From Bacteroidota bacterium (lineage in GTDB: Bacteria; Bacteroidota; Bacteroidia; B-17B0; Aurantibacillaceae): 64,000 nt of DNA. A program made the translations under genes and the position numbers. The first letter of the stretch is position 1. The number at the start of each line of letters is the position of its first letter. Below, in pieces: positions 18,664 through 27,698 of this stretch. The stretch spans positions 80,638 through 144,637 of the forward strand of contig PLYA01000036.1 of the NCBI GenBank assembly GCA_003153315.1, given 5' to 3'. The notes under the pieces are model-generated. The model ran no database searches. It was given only the letters and a program-made list of their open reading frames with translations, and was not told the origin of the DNA.

Positions 18664-20403
18664 ATGATTAAAAGAGTTGCGTTATTTGTTCCTTTCTACC
18701 TGTTTTTTATTGCCTGCATAGCCCAGCCCAAGTACGAATATTGGGATGCCGATAAAAAGCAAGTAAAGTCCGAAGATAATTACAAACGAGGCATTGCCCA
18801 TGGTAAAGCAGTAAGTTATTATAAAGACGGTAAAATTGCCCGATGGGGTTGGTATAAGTACGGCAAGCAAGATAGTACCTGGAAATTCTATTACGAGAAT
18901 GGCAACCCTAAAGCCATAGAGCATTATCATTTTGGGTTAAAACAAGGGCATAACCTTTATTATTATAATAGCGGAAAGCAGGCACAGGAAACTGTCTTTA
19001 AAAACGATAGGCCCGATAGTATTTGGACATCCTATTTTGAGAGTGGCTCGCTACGAAGCATAGAAAGTTTTAATTATGGTAAAAAACAGGATGCCTGGAA
19101 ATATTATTATGAAAGCGGTAAACTTCAAAGCGATGGCTTATTTGAGAATGATAAAAAAAATGGGCAACTTCTAAACTATTACAAAAACGGAAACGTTCAG
19201 TCTCAGGAGAATTATTGCAACAATGTGCCTTGCGGTAAATGGGCAGAGTTTTACGAAAACGGAAAAGTAAAACTGGAGAAAGAATATAAAGACAGTGTGG
19301 AATACCTTATGAATCTTTGGAACGAGGAAAACAAACAGGTCATCATTAACGGAAACGGCATGCTTACATTAGTATCCGATGAAGGTAGGCTGCGTGGAAA
19401 AGGCACATATCAAAATGGCTTGCGCAATGGGGTATGGAAATTCTATTATCCGGATGGTGCCTTGGAATATAGCACTACTTATATCAACGGAAAAATAAAT
19501 GGTCCGTATAAATCTTATTATCAGGATGGAACTATCAAATCTGATGGAAAGTATATTGAAAGTAAAAAAGATAGCCTTTGGAGTTTTTACCGCACCAATG
19601 GTGGAATGGAAATGCAGGGTACGTTTAAAAATAATCTCCGCGAAGGGCGCTGGGCCTACTTTTTTGAAAATGGTAAGAAAGCCAGTGAAGGTGATTTTGC
19701 CGATGATAAACAAAACGGAACTTGGAAGTATTGGTACAAAACAGGTGAGCTATGGAAACAAGGCGGTTTTGTAAATGATATTAGAAATGGTTTATGGACA
19801 ATATTTTGGGAAAATGGAAAAAAACTACAGGAAGGTAATTATGCCAATGATAAAGAAGAAGGCGAATGGCAGGCTTGGTGGCAAAACGGACAACTAAAAG
19901 ACAAAGGCGCTTTTGCTAAAGGCATTATGACCGGTTTATGGCAAGGCTTTTATAGCAACGGAAAAGCTAACTACTTAGGCGAATACAAAAAAGGGCAGAA
20001 AAATGGCAAGTGGTTATATTGGTTTGAACGCAATGGAAAATTAAGGGAAGAAGCCAATTATGTAATAGGCTTTAAACACGGTAAGTTTATACAATATACG
20101 GAAAACGGATTTATAGATAACCAAGGTAAATACCGTAAAGGCAAACAAAATGGAACCTGGAAATATTACTACGAAACAGGGGGTATACAACGCCAGCAAC
20201 ATTTTAAAAATGGGCATCTCAGCGGTAAAAGTATTATTTGGCAACCTAACCAAAAACTGCAATGTGTAATGTACTATAAAGTTATTAAAGACAGCCGCAA
20301 AGGGCATGAGCAAAGCGTGTCCGACGGTACCTGGATTTTTTATGATAAAAATGGCTCTGAAACCAACCGTGTTACTTATAAAAGAGGTGTAAGAGTTCCT
20401 TAA
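18664..20403 (+). CDS. Giant MORN-variant (YwqK-type) repeat protein
   Basis: A 579-residue exported protein with signal MIKRVALFVPFYLFFIACIAQ, probably cleaved after Ala-Gln or lipidated at the Cys. The whole mature chain is some 19-20 repeats of about 23 residues of the MORN-variant type: G-x-W-x-x-Y-Y-x-x-G-x-L-x-x-x-x-x-Y-x-x-G-x-x-x-G, for example WKFYYPDGALEYSTTYINGK. Short family members are called YwqK antitoxins because one was placed in a toxin-antitoxin system, but nothing here suggests a toxin. The repeats form an elongated beta-structure, perhaps a periplasmic scaffold. Transcribed from its own near-leaderless promoter. Confidence 0.85.
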   Translation: MIKRVALFVPFYLFFIACIAQPKYEYWDADKKQVKSEDNYKRGIAHGKAVSYYKDGKIARWGWYKYGKQDSTWKFYYENGNPKAIEHYHFGLKQGHNLYYYNSGKQAQETVFKNDRPDSIWTSYFESGSLRSIESFNYGKKQDAWKYYYESGKLQSDGLFENDKKNGQLLNYYKNGNVQSQENYCNNVPCGKWAEFYENGKVKLEKEYKDSVEYLMNLWNEENKQVIINGNGMLTLVSDEGRLRGKGTYQNGLRNGVWKFYYPDGALEYSTTYINGKINGPYKSYYQDGTIKSDGKYIESKKDSLWSFYRTNGGMEMQGTFKNNLREGRWAYFFENGKKASEGDFADDKQNGTWKYWYKTGELWKQGGFVNDIRNGLWTIFWENGKKLQEGNYANDKEEGEWQAWWQNGQLKDKGAFAKGIMTGLWQGFYSNGKANYLGEYKKGQKNGKWLYWFERNGKLREEANYVIGFKHGKFIQYTENGFIDNQGKYRKGKQNGTWKYYYETGGIQRQQHFKNGHLSGKSIIWQPNQKLQCVMYYKVIKDSRKGHEQSVSDGTWIFYDKNGSETNRVTYKRGVRVP

Positions 20404-20463
20404 TCATTATTTCGAGCCCTGCTGTTAGCAGATAGAAATCCTACCTAACAATAGCCAACTAAG

Positions 20464-20652
20464 AGAAGCTAATTCCTTCTGCAGATACATCAATTCTCCA
20501 TGTAAAGAAGCTAATTCTTACCACAGAGATGTCAATTCTCTATAAGGAGAAGCTGATTCTTTATACGGAAATGCTAATTCTTCATACGGAGATGTCAATT
20601 CTCTATAAGGCGAAACTAATCCTTCTCCCGGAGATAACAATTCTTATCTCTC
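20464..20652 (+). repeat. Array B: degenerate 21-bp tandem repeat
   Basis: Nine units in strict 21-bp register (20464, 20485 ... 20632). Two unit subtypes occur in mostly alternating order, AGAAGCTAATTCTT and AGATGTCAATTCTC; both contain a short dyad (AGAA...TTCT or GAGA...TCTC). Most units end in YRNGG/ATAAGG. One forward frame is open over part of the array and would encode heptads such as LILYTEM. The rest of the 372-bp gap (20653-20775) holds the promoter of the next gene and nothing else recognisable. Confidence 0.9.
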
Positions 20653-20723
20653 ATTCTTTAAATCCCTTCCCCATTCTGATAAAAATCATATTCCAAAACA
20701 CATCTACAAGCCCCCTTTTCATT

Positions 20724-20731
20724 TATCTTTG
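20724..20731 (+). promoter_or_regulatory. -7 box TATCTTTG before trhO
   Basis: TANNTTTG box downstream of array B, leaving a 44-base leader to the ATG at 20776. Confidence 0.5.
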
Positions 20732-20775
20732 TCCCGCATTAAGGTATTATAACTTGCATTTATAACTATCTAACA

Positions 20776-21828
20776 ATGAAAGAACTCAGAAACCGAAAAA
20801 ACAAACAAGAGCTTAAACAGCTTTTGTATCAGGAAGACTTCCCTCGTAAAACCATCTCGTTTTACAGATATGTGAAGATAGAAAACCCACAAGAACTTCG
20901 CAATACCCTCTATGCCCAATGGGATTCCCTTGGTGTGTTCGGGCGTATATACCTTTCTTATGAAGGCATCAATGCTCAAATGAGTGTACCCACCCATAAC
21001 TGGCATACTTTTGTTAAGGAACTTTATGCCATTCCCTTTTTTACCGATGTTCCTTTTAAAGTGGCGGTAGAAGACAACGGAAAATCTTTTTACAAACTCA
21101 TCATAAAAGTGCGCAACAAAATTGTTGCCGATGGTATTAACGACCCGGATTTTGATCCATCTAATACCGGAAACTACCTCAACGCAAAAGAGTTTAACGA
21201 GGTTTTAGATAAACCCGATACCATTGTAGTGGATATGCGCAATCATTACGAGAGCGAAGTGGGTAGGTTTGAGGGCGCTTTTTGCCCGGATGCTGATACC
21301 TTTAAAGAAGAACTTCCTTTGGTCATTGAACATCTGAAAGGACAAGAAGATAAAAATGTACTCATGTATTGCACAGGTGGTATCCGTTGCGAAAAAGCCA
21401 GTGCTTACTTTAAACATAAAGGGTTTAAGAATGTTTATCACCTCAGAGGTGGTATCATTCAATATGCACACGAGGTTAAAGAGCAAAACCTAAAAAGCAA
21501 ATTCATTGGTAAGAACTTTGTGTTCGATGAGCGTGTAGGAGAACGTATTACGGATGATGTGATTGCCGAGTGTCATCAATGCGGTGCTCCTTGCGACCGC
21601 CATGTTAATTGCAAAAACGACGATTGCCATTTACTCTTTATTCAATGCGAGGCTTGTGAAACAAAATACAACGGCTGCTGCACTCCCACTTGTATGGATG
21701 TAGTTGCTCTGCCCGCAGAAGAACAACGCAAACTCCGCAAAGGAAAAACCAAAACAGAAAAAGAAACCCTCTCTGTTTACAAAAGCAGGTTGCGCCCTAA
21801 CCTCAAGGATATTTTAAAAAATAAGTAG
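20776..21828 (+). CDS. trhO: tRNA uridine(34) hydroxylase, rhodanese family
   Basis: A 350-residue cytoplasmic protein of the TrhO/YceA family, which hydroxylates wobble U34 of certain tRNAs using prephenate-derived chemistry. An N-terminal acylphosphatase-like domain (FYRYVKIENPQELR, FGRIYLSYEGINAQMS) precedes the rhodanese domain with DMRNHYESEVGRFEGA and the active-site loop MYCTGGIRCEKAS (Cys about 199). The C-terminal part has a Cys-rich segment (CHQCGAPCDRHVNCKNDDC, CEACETKYNGCC) and a basic tail. Length matches the family. It begins a short run of same-strand genes with the gamma-carbonic anhydrase gene 27 bases on. Confidence 0.94.
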   Translation: MKELRNRKNKQELKQLLYQEDFPRKTISFYRYVKIENPQELRNTLYAQWDSLGVFGRIYLSYEGINAQMSVPTHNWHTFVKELYAIPFFTDVPFKVAVEDNGKSFYKLIIKVRNKIVADGINDPDFDPSNTGNYLNAKEFNEVLDKPDTIVVDMRNHYESEVGRFEGAFCPDADTFKEELPLVIEHLKGQEDKNVLMYCTGGIRCEKASAYFKHKGFKNVYHLRGGIIQYAHEVKEQNLKSKFIGKNFVFDERVGERITDDVIAECHQCGAPCDRHVNCKNDDCHLLFIQCEACETKYNGCCTPTCMDVVALPAEEQRKLRKGKTKTEKETLSVYKSRLRPNLKDILKNK

Positions 21829-21855
21829 TACTATTGTTTTTTAAACAAGCTCATC

Positions 21856-22368
21856 ATGGCATTAATTAAAGAGGTAAATGGCATTAAACCTACCTTTGGT
21901 GACAATTGCTATTTAGCCGAAAACGCCACCATAGTTGGTGATGTGGTAATGGGTAACGATTGTAGTGTATGGTTCAATGCTGTTGTGCGTGGCGATGTAA
22001 ACTCTATTCGCATAGGCAATAAAGTAAACATACAGGATGGCGCCGTAATACATTGCACTTATCAAAAAACAAAAGTCCATTTGGGTAACAATGTATCTAT
22101 CGGTCATAACGCCATTGTGCACGGTTGCACCATACACGATAATGTATTGGTTGGTATGGGTGCTATTGTAATGGATAATTGTGTGATTGAAAGCAATTGC
22201 ATTATTGGCGCGGGGGCAGTGCTTACAGAAAACACTCATGTTCCGGCAGGTACTATATACGCAGGCGTTCCCGCTAAAAAAGTGAAAGATATTGATGCTA
22301 AATTATTGGAAGGCGAGGTAAATCGCATTGCCAATAATTACCTGATGTATTCCTCCTGGTTTAAATAA
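21856..22368 (+). CDS. Gamma-class carbonic anhydrase family protein
   Basis: A 170-residue left-handed beta-helix protein built of hexapeptide repeats (NATIVGDVVMGNDCSVWFNAVVRGD, then IRIGNKVNIQDGAVIH). The three zinc-ligand His of the family are visible in VIHCT, IGHNAIVH and VHGC. GMGAIVMDNCVIESNCIIGAGAVLTENTHVPAGTIYAGVPAKKVK is the typical end. Members act as trimeric carbonic anhydrases or as acyltransferase-like proteins of unknown substrate (YrdA/PaaY). Cytoplasmic. Same strand and close to trhO and the YqeY gene. Confidence 0.92.
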   Translation: MALIKEVNGIKPTFGDNCYLAENATIVGDVVMGNDCSVWFNAVVRGDVNSIRIGNKVNIQDGAVIHCTYQKTKVHLGNNVSIGHNAIVHGCTIHDNVLVGMGAIVMDNCVIESNCIIGAGAVLTENTHVPAGTIYAGVPAKKVKDIDAKLLEGEVNRIANNYLMYSSWFK

Positions 22369-22376
22369 AATCATTG

Positions 22377-22384
22377 TAAATTTG
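22377..22384 (+). promoter_or_regulatory. -7 box TAAATTTG before the YqeY gene
   Basis: TANNTTTG box 20 bases before the ATG at 22405, so the gene may have its own transcript in addition to read-through. Confidence 0.4.
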
Positions 22385-22404
22385 ATGTGCTTAAAAAATA
22401 AATT

Positions 22405-22845
22405 ATGATAGAAGAAAAATTAAACGCCGATATTAAAACAGCTATGCTGGCAAAAGATGCTAAGAAATTAGAAGCATTACGCGCTATGAAATCTGTAGTC
22501 TTGTTATTAAAAACATCACCCGAAGGATTAACGGAAGAAAGTGCTACCAAAGCTTTTCAGAAAGAAGTAAAAAAACGTCGCGAAACAGCTGAGATTTACA
22601 CCAAACAAAACCGTGCCGATTTAGCTGAAGTAGAAATTGCACAAGCTGAAGTGATAGAAGCCTATTTGCCTAAACAACTATCTGCCGAAGAAATAAAAGC
22701 AGAAGTGGAAAAAGTAATTGCACAGGTTGGGGCAACTTCTCCTGCCGATATAGGTAAGGTAATGGGTGCTGCTACTAAAGCACTTGCAGGCAAAGCAGAT
22801 GGTAAAGCAGTCTCTGAAATTGTAAAACAGTTACTTACTAAATAA
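22405..22845 (+). CDS. GatB/YqeY domain protein
   Basis: A 146-residue cytoplasmic protein, the stand-alone YqeY form of the domain found at the C-terminus of GatB and some GlnRS enzymes. Visible family segments are MIEEKLNADIKTAMLAKDAKKLEALRAMKS, KRRETAEIYTKQNRADLAEVEIAEA-like helix, EAYLPKQLSAEEIKAEVEKVI and the tail DIGKVMGAATKALAGKADGKAVSEIVKQLL. The domain binds tRNA in GatB; the role of the free protein is uncertain. An interspersed repeat fragment follows 6 bases after the stop and separates it from the convergent adhesin gene. Confidence 0.94.
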   Translation: MIEEKLNADIKTAMLAKDAKKLEALRAMKSVVLLLKTSPEGLTEESATKAFQKEVKKRRETAEIYTKQNRADLAEVEIAQAEVIEAYLPKQLSAEEIKAEVEKVIAQVGATSPADIGKVMGAATKALAGKADGKAVSEIVKQLLTK

Positions 22846-22851
22846 GGCTGC

Positions 22852-22883
22852 CGTCATTGCGAGGGTAATCCCGAAGCAATCTC
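22852..22883 (+). repeat. Half copy of the CGTCATTGCGAG interspersed element
   Basis: CGTCATTGCGAGGG then TAATCCCGAAGCAATCTC: the same left end as the complete element at 34132-34204, but the right half is missing. GGG/CCC around TAAT gives a small hairpin between two convergent genes. Confidence 0.75.
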
Positions 22884-22901
22884 AATCTTTTAAAAGACAG
22901 T

Positions 22902-25900
22902 TTACCTAATTAATTGGATAAACCCGTTGTATTTATGATTGTCCCCTTTTATATCGGTTGCCTGAATTACATAAAAGTAAGTACCGTCAACTTCTTTGCC
23001 GCCTTTTCCTGTACCATCCCAACCGCTTAAACCATTAAAGGTATATAGTTTTAATCCCCAACGGTCATATATATCACAAGTTAAACTTTTAATCCCTGTT
23101 GCTTTAATCTCAAAGTTATCGTTAACGTTATCTCCGTTAGGCGAGAATACATTGGGTATAGTTATAGAATAGGATTGCAGAACACTTATAGTAGTTGTGT
23201 AAGTGGCTGTGCAACCCAAAGCATTACTTGCCGTAAGGGTAACGGTATATGTTCCCGGTGTATTATAAACTGTACCGGAAGTATCCGTCAGGTTAATTGT
23301 ATTTTGATTTAAACCATTACCGTAAATCCATACATAGCTAGTTCCTCCATTTGATGTATTGGTAAACTGCACATTCAAAGGAGCGTTACCCGCATCAGGA
23401 GTAGGTATAAAGCTTGCCTGTAGCGTAGAGGTGGCAACTATACTAACCGCTTGCGAATGGCAATTATTTGCATCAGTTCCGGTAACTGTGTATAGCATGG
23501 GGATGGAAGGATTAGCCGTCACCATACTTCCGCTTGTTGCACTTAATCCTGTAGCTGGTGTCCAAGAGTAAGTTGTAGCGCCAGTCGCAATTAATGTGGC
23601 AGGCCCCGTAGAACTTCCCACACAAACGGTTGATGCAGGAGTTACACCTACAATAGGTAATGGGTTTACTAAAACCAAAACCGTATAAGTTGAAGAACAA
23701 TTTCCGGATACCGTATAAGTTATAGTGTTCACGGGGTTTGCAACAACAATACTTGTTGTTGTAGAACTTAAACCTGTTGCCGGACTCCACGTATAAGTAA
23801 GTGAGCCGGTTGCGGTTAATGTGGTTGATGAACCTGCACAAATAGCAGGAGGGGTATTCACTAATAATGTTGGGGTGGGAATAACCGTTACCCTAATAGT
23901 ATCAGAATTTGTTGTACATCCTGTTGCTGATTTAGTTATAACTGAATAAGTCAAGTTTCCGGAAGTTACAGTAATAGATTGTGACGTTGCACCTGTACTC
24001 CAAGTATAAAATGAAGCACTACTTGACGTTAATGTTACACTTCCTCCCTGACAAAATGTTGTGGGTCCGCTAACAGTTATAGTTGGTGTAATAGCAATGA
24101 CTGTATTTGTTACTGTTGCCGTCAGCGAATAGCTACAACCGCTATTGTCTTTTATCTTAATAGTATCGCTACCTGCCACCAAAGCTGTAAATGTATTTGC
24201 TGTTTGATACGCTCCGTTATTCAACTCATACATATAAGGCATTGTTCCACCGGTAACACTTACAATCGTAATGGTTCCAACTCCTTTGTTACAGGTATCT
24301 TGAGTGGCAGTCATACTTGCCGTTGTCGGGCCACTCGTTCCACCAACAGTAACCGTAGTAGAGTAAACGCACCCATTATTGTCCTTAATTTTAATACTAT
24401 CTGTTCCGGCAGCTAAAGCTGTAAATGTATTTGCTGTTTGATAGGCACCACTATTTAAAGCATAGTTATAGGGTATTGCACCACCACTTACATTAGTTAT
24501 GTTAATAGTTCCCACTTGTTTACCACAAGTATCAGGCAGCGGAGTAACGGATGCCGAAGTAACTCCTCCAATTGTGCCTACCGTAATAATTGATACATGT
24601 GGGCAATTTGAATTGTCTTTTACCAACACAGTATATGTTCCAGCTGTAAGATTAGTAAAAGAATAAGGGAAAGAAGCTATTGCATTATAAGCCCCTCCGT
24701 TTATACTTGCCTGATAAGGCGCTGTTCCTCCTGTAACCGAATTAATTGTAATGGTTCCGCTATTAGCAGGAACACAATTTGCATTGGCAACCAAAGAATC
24801 AATTTTGGAAATGACTGAAGCATTTGCAACAGTAGCTGTTGTAGTATAGGCACAACCCAACCCATCTTTAATAATAACAGGGTATGTGTTTCCGGATAAG
24901 TTTTTTATGGTATCCGGAAAAGCAGGAATGGCTATAAAACCTGTTCCATTAAAATTAATTTGATAGGGGGCAACTCCACCTATTACAGAATTGACTACAT
25001 AATCTCCATTTGGTTGGCCACAGGATGCTGAAATTAATAAAGAGTCAGCTTTTGTTGGCCCCGCATCTGTTGTTACGGAAATGGTTTTAGAAGCCGAACA
25101 AGAGCCATTATATCCTGTTACCGTATACGTTGCATTACTTATCGGAGAAACAGATACGGTGTTTGTAGTTGCACTCGTGCTCCAGGAATAAGTTGTTGCA
25201 CCGCTTGCGGTAAAAGTTGCGCTTGAACCATTACATATTACCGTATTTGATGCTGCAATACTAACTGTTGGTGTTGTAGTAATATTTATAGCAATTGTTT
25301 GGGTAGCCGAACAAACACCATTGATTCCTGTTACCGTATAGGTATCCGTATTGATTGGGGTTATTGAAACTGTATTGGTTGTTGCACTCCCCGCATTCGC
25401 GCTCCATGTATACGATGTTGCACTACTGGTAGCAGTAAGTATATCGCTTGAGCCTGAACACAACGTATTACTTGTTGGTGTAATTGTTATACTTGGCACA
25501 GTATTTACTGTGATACTTATACTGGCTGTATTGGTTCCTGCACAAGCCCCTGTAGTAGAACCTGTAACCGTATAAGTAGTATTAACAATCGGCGCAACAA
25601 TTGCTGTATTAGTAGTAACACTACCCGCATTGGCACTCCACGTATAGGACGTTGCACCACTTACACTTAGTGTATCATTTGAACCCGAACAGGTAATTGT
25701 TTTGGTTGCACTTATGTTAAGCACAGGTCCGCTTGCCGAAGTTACCGTTATAATGATAGGAATTCGATAAGTTCCCGGACAAGTTCCTGCATAATATGTA
25801 TAAGTACCTGCAGTAGCCGGAGCTGATATAGCATATAGATTTCCGGTAAAAACAGATGTGCCGCCGGCAGCCACTGTATACCAATTAACCGAAAGCCCAG

Positions 25901-27671
25901 AAGGAGCAGTACCATTAACCGTAACAGATAAAGAAAGTGCACTTGATGCACAAACCGTATTACTTGGAGAAACCAATGCAGTTATATAAAAATTAGGGGT
26001 AAGCGTTGTCACTATACTTCCTGCACCGCCTGCTGTTGCACCATTTGGTGGAAATTTTGTTGCAATCTTACTGGCGTTTGAGCTCCCCAGTCCTCCTCCG
26101 GCAACAATACCGTTTGCACCCCCATTAACATTAACACCTGTAACCGTATTGGTGGTTGCAACATAACCGCCGCCGCCGCCGCCGCCCGGGCCAAAATTAT
26201 GGTTATTAACCGCATTGTGCATGAAATAGTTTCCTCCTACTCCACCTTGTGCAGAAATTGAAAGAGTATTCGTTAAACTTATATTTCCCGTTGAGTTAAT
26301 AAATACAGTACCACCGCCACCGCCACCACCTGCACCGTCATCACCCTGTGCCAGAGCTTCATCAAAAGTGCTAGCAACCCAATTTGTATTAAGTGCTTTT
26401 GCCCCATCAGCAATAATTTGTCCAGCACCTGTTATAGTTCCATAACTTAACAAGTAAACTATACCACCACCGTTTCCACCAGATGTCCCATTCCCGTCAT
26501 TGCTATCTCCGGCACCTCCGCCGCCGCCTAAAAATATTCTTCCGGTGCTATAATCCAAAGGTGTTCCACCCCAACCACCGTCGTTATGCCTTCCATCTCC
26601 TGAACCCCATACAGGAATACTATTAGGTCCATTACCAGCGGATGTTGGGTCTGCATTGATAACAGAATAAGCATATCCGCCACGCCCCCCACCCGAGGAT
26701 GTTGTTGGCCTAAATGAACCATTAAGAGGGGTTGTAGACTCCTGATTCCAAGCGGCAATGTTATTGGCAGTAGAAACATCTGCATTTCCCATACCATTCC
26801 ATGTGCTTAAAACACCACCATTAGAACCCCCACCACCGCCACAATTATTGCCATTTCCACCGCCCCCACCATTGGCAACATTGCCTTTACAGGTAGAAAG
26901 AGGTGTGCTTTCAGACCAAGCATTAAAATAAATATTATTATAGTCAAGTTTCTTATATACATTCGTATCTCCTGCAATACTTTCTCCTTTATGCGCACCA
27001 TTGTTTGCTGAAGTTGAACCAAAACCTGCTCCAGTATTTGTTGAAGCAGAAGCTGTGGCATTCAAAACGGCGCCCCCTCTAAATCCTTTTCCGGCAACAT
27101 TTATAGATGTGCCACTTCCTATACTTGTGCTGCCTTGTACCTCTATTACAACAACCCCTCCTGTATGACCATCCCAAGAAGGACAAGTTATTAGGCCTGC
27201 ACCTGATAAAGTTAATGAAGTGTACCTAGGTACCCTAACTATTTGGGTATTTCCAGGATGCAAATAAGTGGTATCACTATAGCTGTTTTTTAAAGCACAA
27301 TCTATAGTTATTATATTCCCCGATACAGATGTAACTTCGGCAAACTCATTATTTCCGGCACCATTATAAGCTCTTATTTTTCCAAAACTTGTATCGTTTG
27401 GTAATGAATTGTTAGTGTTGCCAAATTGATAAACACTATCTCTAACAGTGGCACCCTGCATTTGAATAATATAAATTAAATCTCCGGCTGAAAACCCTGC
27501 TGTAGATGCAACCGTAATACTTGTAGTTCCTGCCGGAGCATTTGCTAAAAGAGGGGTATATATATTTACGGTACTTGTTACCGTAATGTTTGCCACACCA
27601 TCTTTACCTTGCTGTGCCATAACATATTGTAGGCTTAATAAACAAATTAATATCAATGAAATTTTTTTCAT
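22902..27671 (-). CDS. Giant SprB-repeat adhesin with type B T9SS sorting domain
   Basis: A 1589-residue secreted protein with signal peptide MKKISLILICLLSLQYVMAQ. Residues about 30-560 form a Gly-rich beta-structure with runs such as NGGGGGNGNNCGGGGGSNGG. Then come Ig-like modules (GASSATSYTWSANAGS type), about four SprB repeats (GGTAPYQASINGGAY, FTALAAGTDSIKIKDNNGC) at about 890-1210, more Ig modules, a PKD domain (VQFTNTSNGGTSYVW) and a C-terminal CHU_C domain: NVFSPNGDNVNDNFEIK, IYDRWGLKLY, GWDGTGKGGKEVDGTYFYVI. The type B tail directs T9SS export and cell-surface attachment. SprB-type proteins are the mobile adhesins of gliding Flavobacteria; whether this organism glides is unknown. A GGCACA-TTTT motif lies just before the start. 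Confidence 0.9.
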   Translation of the reverse strand: MKKISLILICLLSLQYVMAQQGKDGVANITVTSTVNIYTPLLANAPAGTTSITVASTAGFSAGDLIYIIQMQGATVRDSVYQFGNTNNSLPNDTSFGKIRAYNGAGNNEFAEVTSVSGNIITIDCALKNSYSDTTYLHPGNTQIVRVPRYTSLTLSGAGLITCPSWDGHTGGVVVIEVQGSTSIGSGTSINVAGKGFRGGAVLNATASASTNTGAGFGSTSANNGAHKGESIAGDTNVYKKLDYNNIYFNAWSESTPLSTCKGNVANGGGGGNGNNCGGGGGSNGGVLSTWNGMGNADVSTANNIAAWNQESTTPLNGSFRPTTSSGGGRGGYAYSVINADPTSAGNGPNSIPVWGSGDGRHNDGGWGGTPLDYSTGRIFLGGGGGAGDSNDGNGTSGGNGGGIVYLLSYGTITGAGQIIADGAKALNTNWVASTFDEALAQGDDGAGGGGGGGTVFINSTGNISLTNTLSISAQGGVGGNYFMHNAVNNHNFGPGGGGGGGYVATTNTVTGVNVNGGANGIVAGGGLGSSNASKIATKFPPNGATAGGAGSIVTTLTPNFYITALVSPSNTVCASSALSLSVTVNGTAPSGLSVNWYTVAAGGTSVFTGNLYAISAPATAGTYTYYAGTCPGTYRIPIIITVTSASGPVLNISATKTITCSGSNDTLSVSGATSYTWSANAGSVTTNTAIVAPIVNTTYTVTGSTTGACAGTNTASISITVNTVPSITITPTSNTLCSGSSDILTATSSATSYTWSANAGSATTNTVSITPINTDTYTVTGINGVCSATQTIAINITTTPTVSIAASNTVICNGSSATFTASGATTYSWSTSATTNTVSVSPISNATYTVTGYNGSCSASKTISVTTDAGPTKADSLLISASCGQPNGDYVVNSVIGGVAPYQINFNGTGFIAIPAFPDTIKNLSGNTYPVIIKDGLGCAYTTTATVANASVISKIDSLVANANCVPANSGTITINSVTGGTAPYQASINGGAYNAIASFPYSFTNLTAGTYTVLVKDNSNCPHVSIITVGTIGGVTSASVTPLPDTCGKQVGTINITNVSGGAIPYNYALNSGAYQTANTFTALAAGTDSIKIKDNNGCVYSTTVTVGGTSGPTTASMTATQDTCNKGVGTITIVSVTGGTMPYMYELNNGAYQTANTFTALVAGSDTIKIKDNSGCSYSLTATVTNTVIAITPTITVSGPTTFCQGGSVTLTSSSASFYTWSTGATSQSITVTSGNLTYSVITKSATGCTTNSDTIRVTVIPTPTLLVNTPPAICAGSSTTLTATGSLTYTWSPATGLSSTTTSIVVANPVNTITYTVSGNCSSTYTVLVLVNPLPIVGVTPASTVCVGSSTGPATLIATGATTYSWTPATGLSATSGSMVTANPSIPMLYTVTGTDANNCHSQAVSIVATSTLQASFIPTPDAGNAPLNVQFTNTSNGGTSYVWIYGNGLNQNTINLTDTSGTVYNTPGTYTVTLTASNALGCTATYTTTISVLQSYSITIPNVFSPNGDNVNDNFEIKATGIKSLTCDIYDRWGLKLYTFNGLSGWDGTGKGGKEVDGTYFYVIQATDIKGDNHKYNGFIQLIR

Positions 27672-27698
27672 GAACGTGCTTTTAAAATTGTGCCTAAT

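Noticed and set aside
18664-20403. A toxin-antitoxin system, from the YwqK antitoxin label
   Set aside because: No toxin gene is adjacent and the protein is an exported 579-residue repeat protein, unlike a small antitoxin.
22902-27671. Additional short frames inside the giant adhesin on either strand
   Set aside because: Low-complexity Gly/Thr coding creates long alternative frames; the SprB, PKD and CHU_C domains identify the true frame.
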